Source of the DNA: an uncultured Azospirillum sp.
Lineage (GTDB): Bacteria; Pseudomonadota; Alphaproteobacteria; RF32; CAG-239
Assembly: GCA_900542055.1 (NCBI GenBank)
Contig: UQMA01000001.1
Span: forward strand, 1-64,000
Length of the DNA: 64,000 nucleotides
Direction of reading: 5' to 3'
A program made the position numbers and the translations under genes. Shown one piece after another: positions 63,216 to 64,000 of this stretch; position 1 is the stretch's first letter, and each line of letters opens with the position of its first letter. The notes beneath the pieces are model-generated. The model did not search any database, had not been told where the DNA came from, and saw nothing but the letters and a program-made list of their open reading frames with translations.

Positions 63216-63920
63216 TTATTTAATCAAATTCCAAAATTCAGCTAAATTTGAAGCGCTGAGATAAGGATTGCAAACTTTTTCTTCACCCAAAGTAAATGGC
63301 CCTGCCGGCAATCCCTGAGCTAGACGGCGTTTAGCTTTTTCGGCATAAATCTGCGCGGGCAGCCCGTTAAGTGAATATAAGCCATAAGCCGTATATTCAT
63401 GCCCGGGGTAAAACAAAACATCATCAGGCAATTTTTTTATTTTCTGCAAAGTATGCCACATTTGTTCCGGCGTGCCTTCAAATAATCCGCCGATACTGAG
63501 ATTAAACAATGTATCTCCCGTAAATAAAATTTTATCTTTTGGAAAATACCATAAAATGTGCCCGATGGTATGACCGTCAGCCTCAATAATTTTTGCTTGG
63601 CTGTCGCCCAAATCGAAAACATCTCCGTCGTCAAGACAAATATCCATTCCTTCAATTCGTTTAGAATCAACCGCTGAACCGACAATTTTAGCATTATAAA
63701 GCTGTTTCAGTTCCAAATTGCCTTCAACATGGTCAAAATGATGATGCGTATTAAATAAAAATTGCGGTTTAACGTTTTGTTTTTTGCACTCGGCAATTAT
63801 CGGAACAGCTTCTGATGCGTCTAAAACTGCTGCCGTTAAAGTGGAGCTATCCTGAAGCAGATAAGCATAGTTATCCATTTTTCCGGCGCGGCATAAAATA
63901 GGAGTAACTTTTAACATCAT
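63216..63920 (-). CDS. gloB: Glyoxalase II-like metallo-beta-lactamase fold hydrolase
   Basis: Hydrolyses S-lactoylglutathione or a similar thioester. 234 aa; two-metal motif T-H-H-H-F-D-H near 57-63, G-H-T-I-G-H near 116, bridging Asp in F-T-G-D-T-L-F near 135 and H in Y-P-G-H-E-Y-T near 170. The L-F-E-G-T-P-E-Q-M stretch is characteristic of GloB. A start at the first of two Met codons overlaps the upstream gene's stop (ATGA). Confidence 0.85.
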   Translation of the reverse strand: MMLKVTPILCRAGKMDNYAYLLQDSSTLTAAVLDASEAVPIIAECKKQNVKPQFLFNTHHHFDHVEGNLELKQLYNAKIVGSAVDSKRIEGMDICLDDGDVFDLGDSQAKIIEADGHTIGHILWYFPKDKILFTGDTLFNLSIGGLFEGTPEQMWHTLQKIKKLPDDVLFYPGHEYTAYGLYSLNGLPAQIYAEKAKRRLAQGLPAGPFTLGEEKVCNPYLSASNLAEFWNLIK

Positions 63921-64000
63921 TTTTTCTCCAGCACTTTAATGTTTCCTAAATGCGATTCATCAATATTTATTAAATCATAAAAGGTCAAAATATAGGTAAG
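63917..64000 (-). CDS. 3' end of an unidentified gene (partial)
   Basis: Only the last 27 codons lie in the window, ending I-N-I-D-E-S-H-L-G-N-I-K-V-L-E-K-K and TGA, overlapping the gloB start. The rest is beyond the right edge. A methyltransferase is a common neighbour here but cannot be shown. Confidence 0.5.
   Translation of the reverse strand, partial: LTYILTFYDLINIDESHLGNIKVLEKK

Overview
The window reads as one contiguous piece of a low-GC, gene-dense bacterial chromosome. Operon order and protein signatures point to an alphaproteobacterium: infB-rbfA-truB-rpsO-pnp, lptF-lptD-surA-rsmA, rpsB-tsf, leuS-lptE-holA and groES-groEL. An [FeFe]-hydrogenase maturase (HydG) suggests anaerobic or fermentative life, and one lipoprotein looks Bacteroidales-like. 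I infer an uncultured gut-type alphaproteobacterium with an LPS-bearing outer membrane. No plasmid, prophage, IS element or CRISPR array is visible.

Layout. 1-6.1 kb: translation and RNA-decay operon, entered inside infB, whose first ~0.9 kb looks Clostridia-like while the rest looks alphaproteobacterial. 6.1-9.4 kb: small membrane protein, an internally deleted EamA transporter remnant, and a divergent membrane pyrophosphatase. 9.4-14.7 kb: LPS export and outer-membrane biogenesis, ending in rsmA. 14.8-17.9 kb: an orphan protein, a possible papain-fold effector-like protein, xerD and a 47-residue membrane peptide. 17.9-24.9 kb: aroK, rpsB (with a structured leader), tsf (with an unusual Cys cluster), dnaJ, hydG and a glycosyltransferase. 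25-30 kb: envelope and secretion functions (GH24 lysozyme, M20 peptidase, SH3 protein, PilT/DotB-like ATPase, TlpA-like thioredoxin, small lipoprotein). 30-33 kb: a VWA / PP2C / Ser-Thr kinase triad of the TerY-P (YegL/YegK/YegI) type. 33-39.9 kb: nitronate monooxygenase-like protein, BI-1 protein, YgjP, YcgN, dnaB, rpmB, grpE. 40-46.5 kb: starch/glycogen synthase and three exported proteins, including a Bacteroidales-like lipoprotein and a large Cys-rich surface protein. 46.6-56.2 kb: methyltransferase, holA-lptE-leuS, rsmB, a PanE-like protein, a degenerate WecA/MraY-fold protein and a TPR protein. 56.2-59.5 kb: accessory stretch with a second GH24 protein, an ankyrin-like protein, a frameshifted TfoX-GNAT fusion and a GC-rich non-coding patch. 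59.5-64 kb: groESL, a NaChBac-like ion channel, prepilin peptidase and a glyoxalase II-like hydrolase.

Four tRNA genes (Arg-CCT, Arg-CCG, Ser-CGA, Gly-GCC) are all on the minus strand. Most operons end in clear stem-loop/T-run terminators. The least conventional items are the two-origin infB, the TerY-P triad, the voltage-gated channel with a TLDGW filter, the degenerate WecA-like gene coupled to a TPR gene, the TfoX-GNAT relic, the Cys-bearing EF-Ts and the possible papain-fold protein. I did not find a complete, clearly new multi-gene system.
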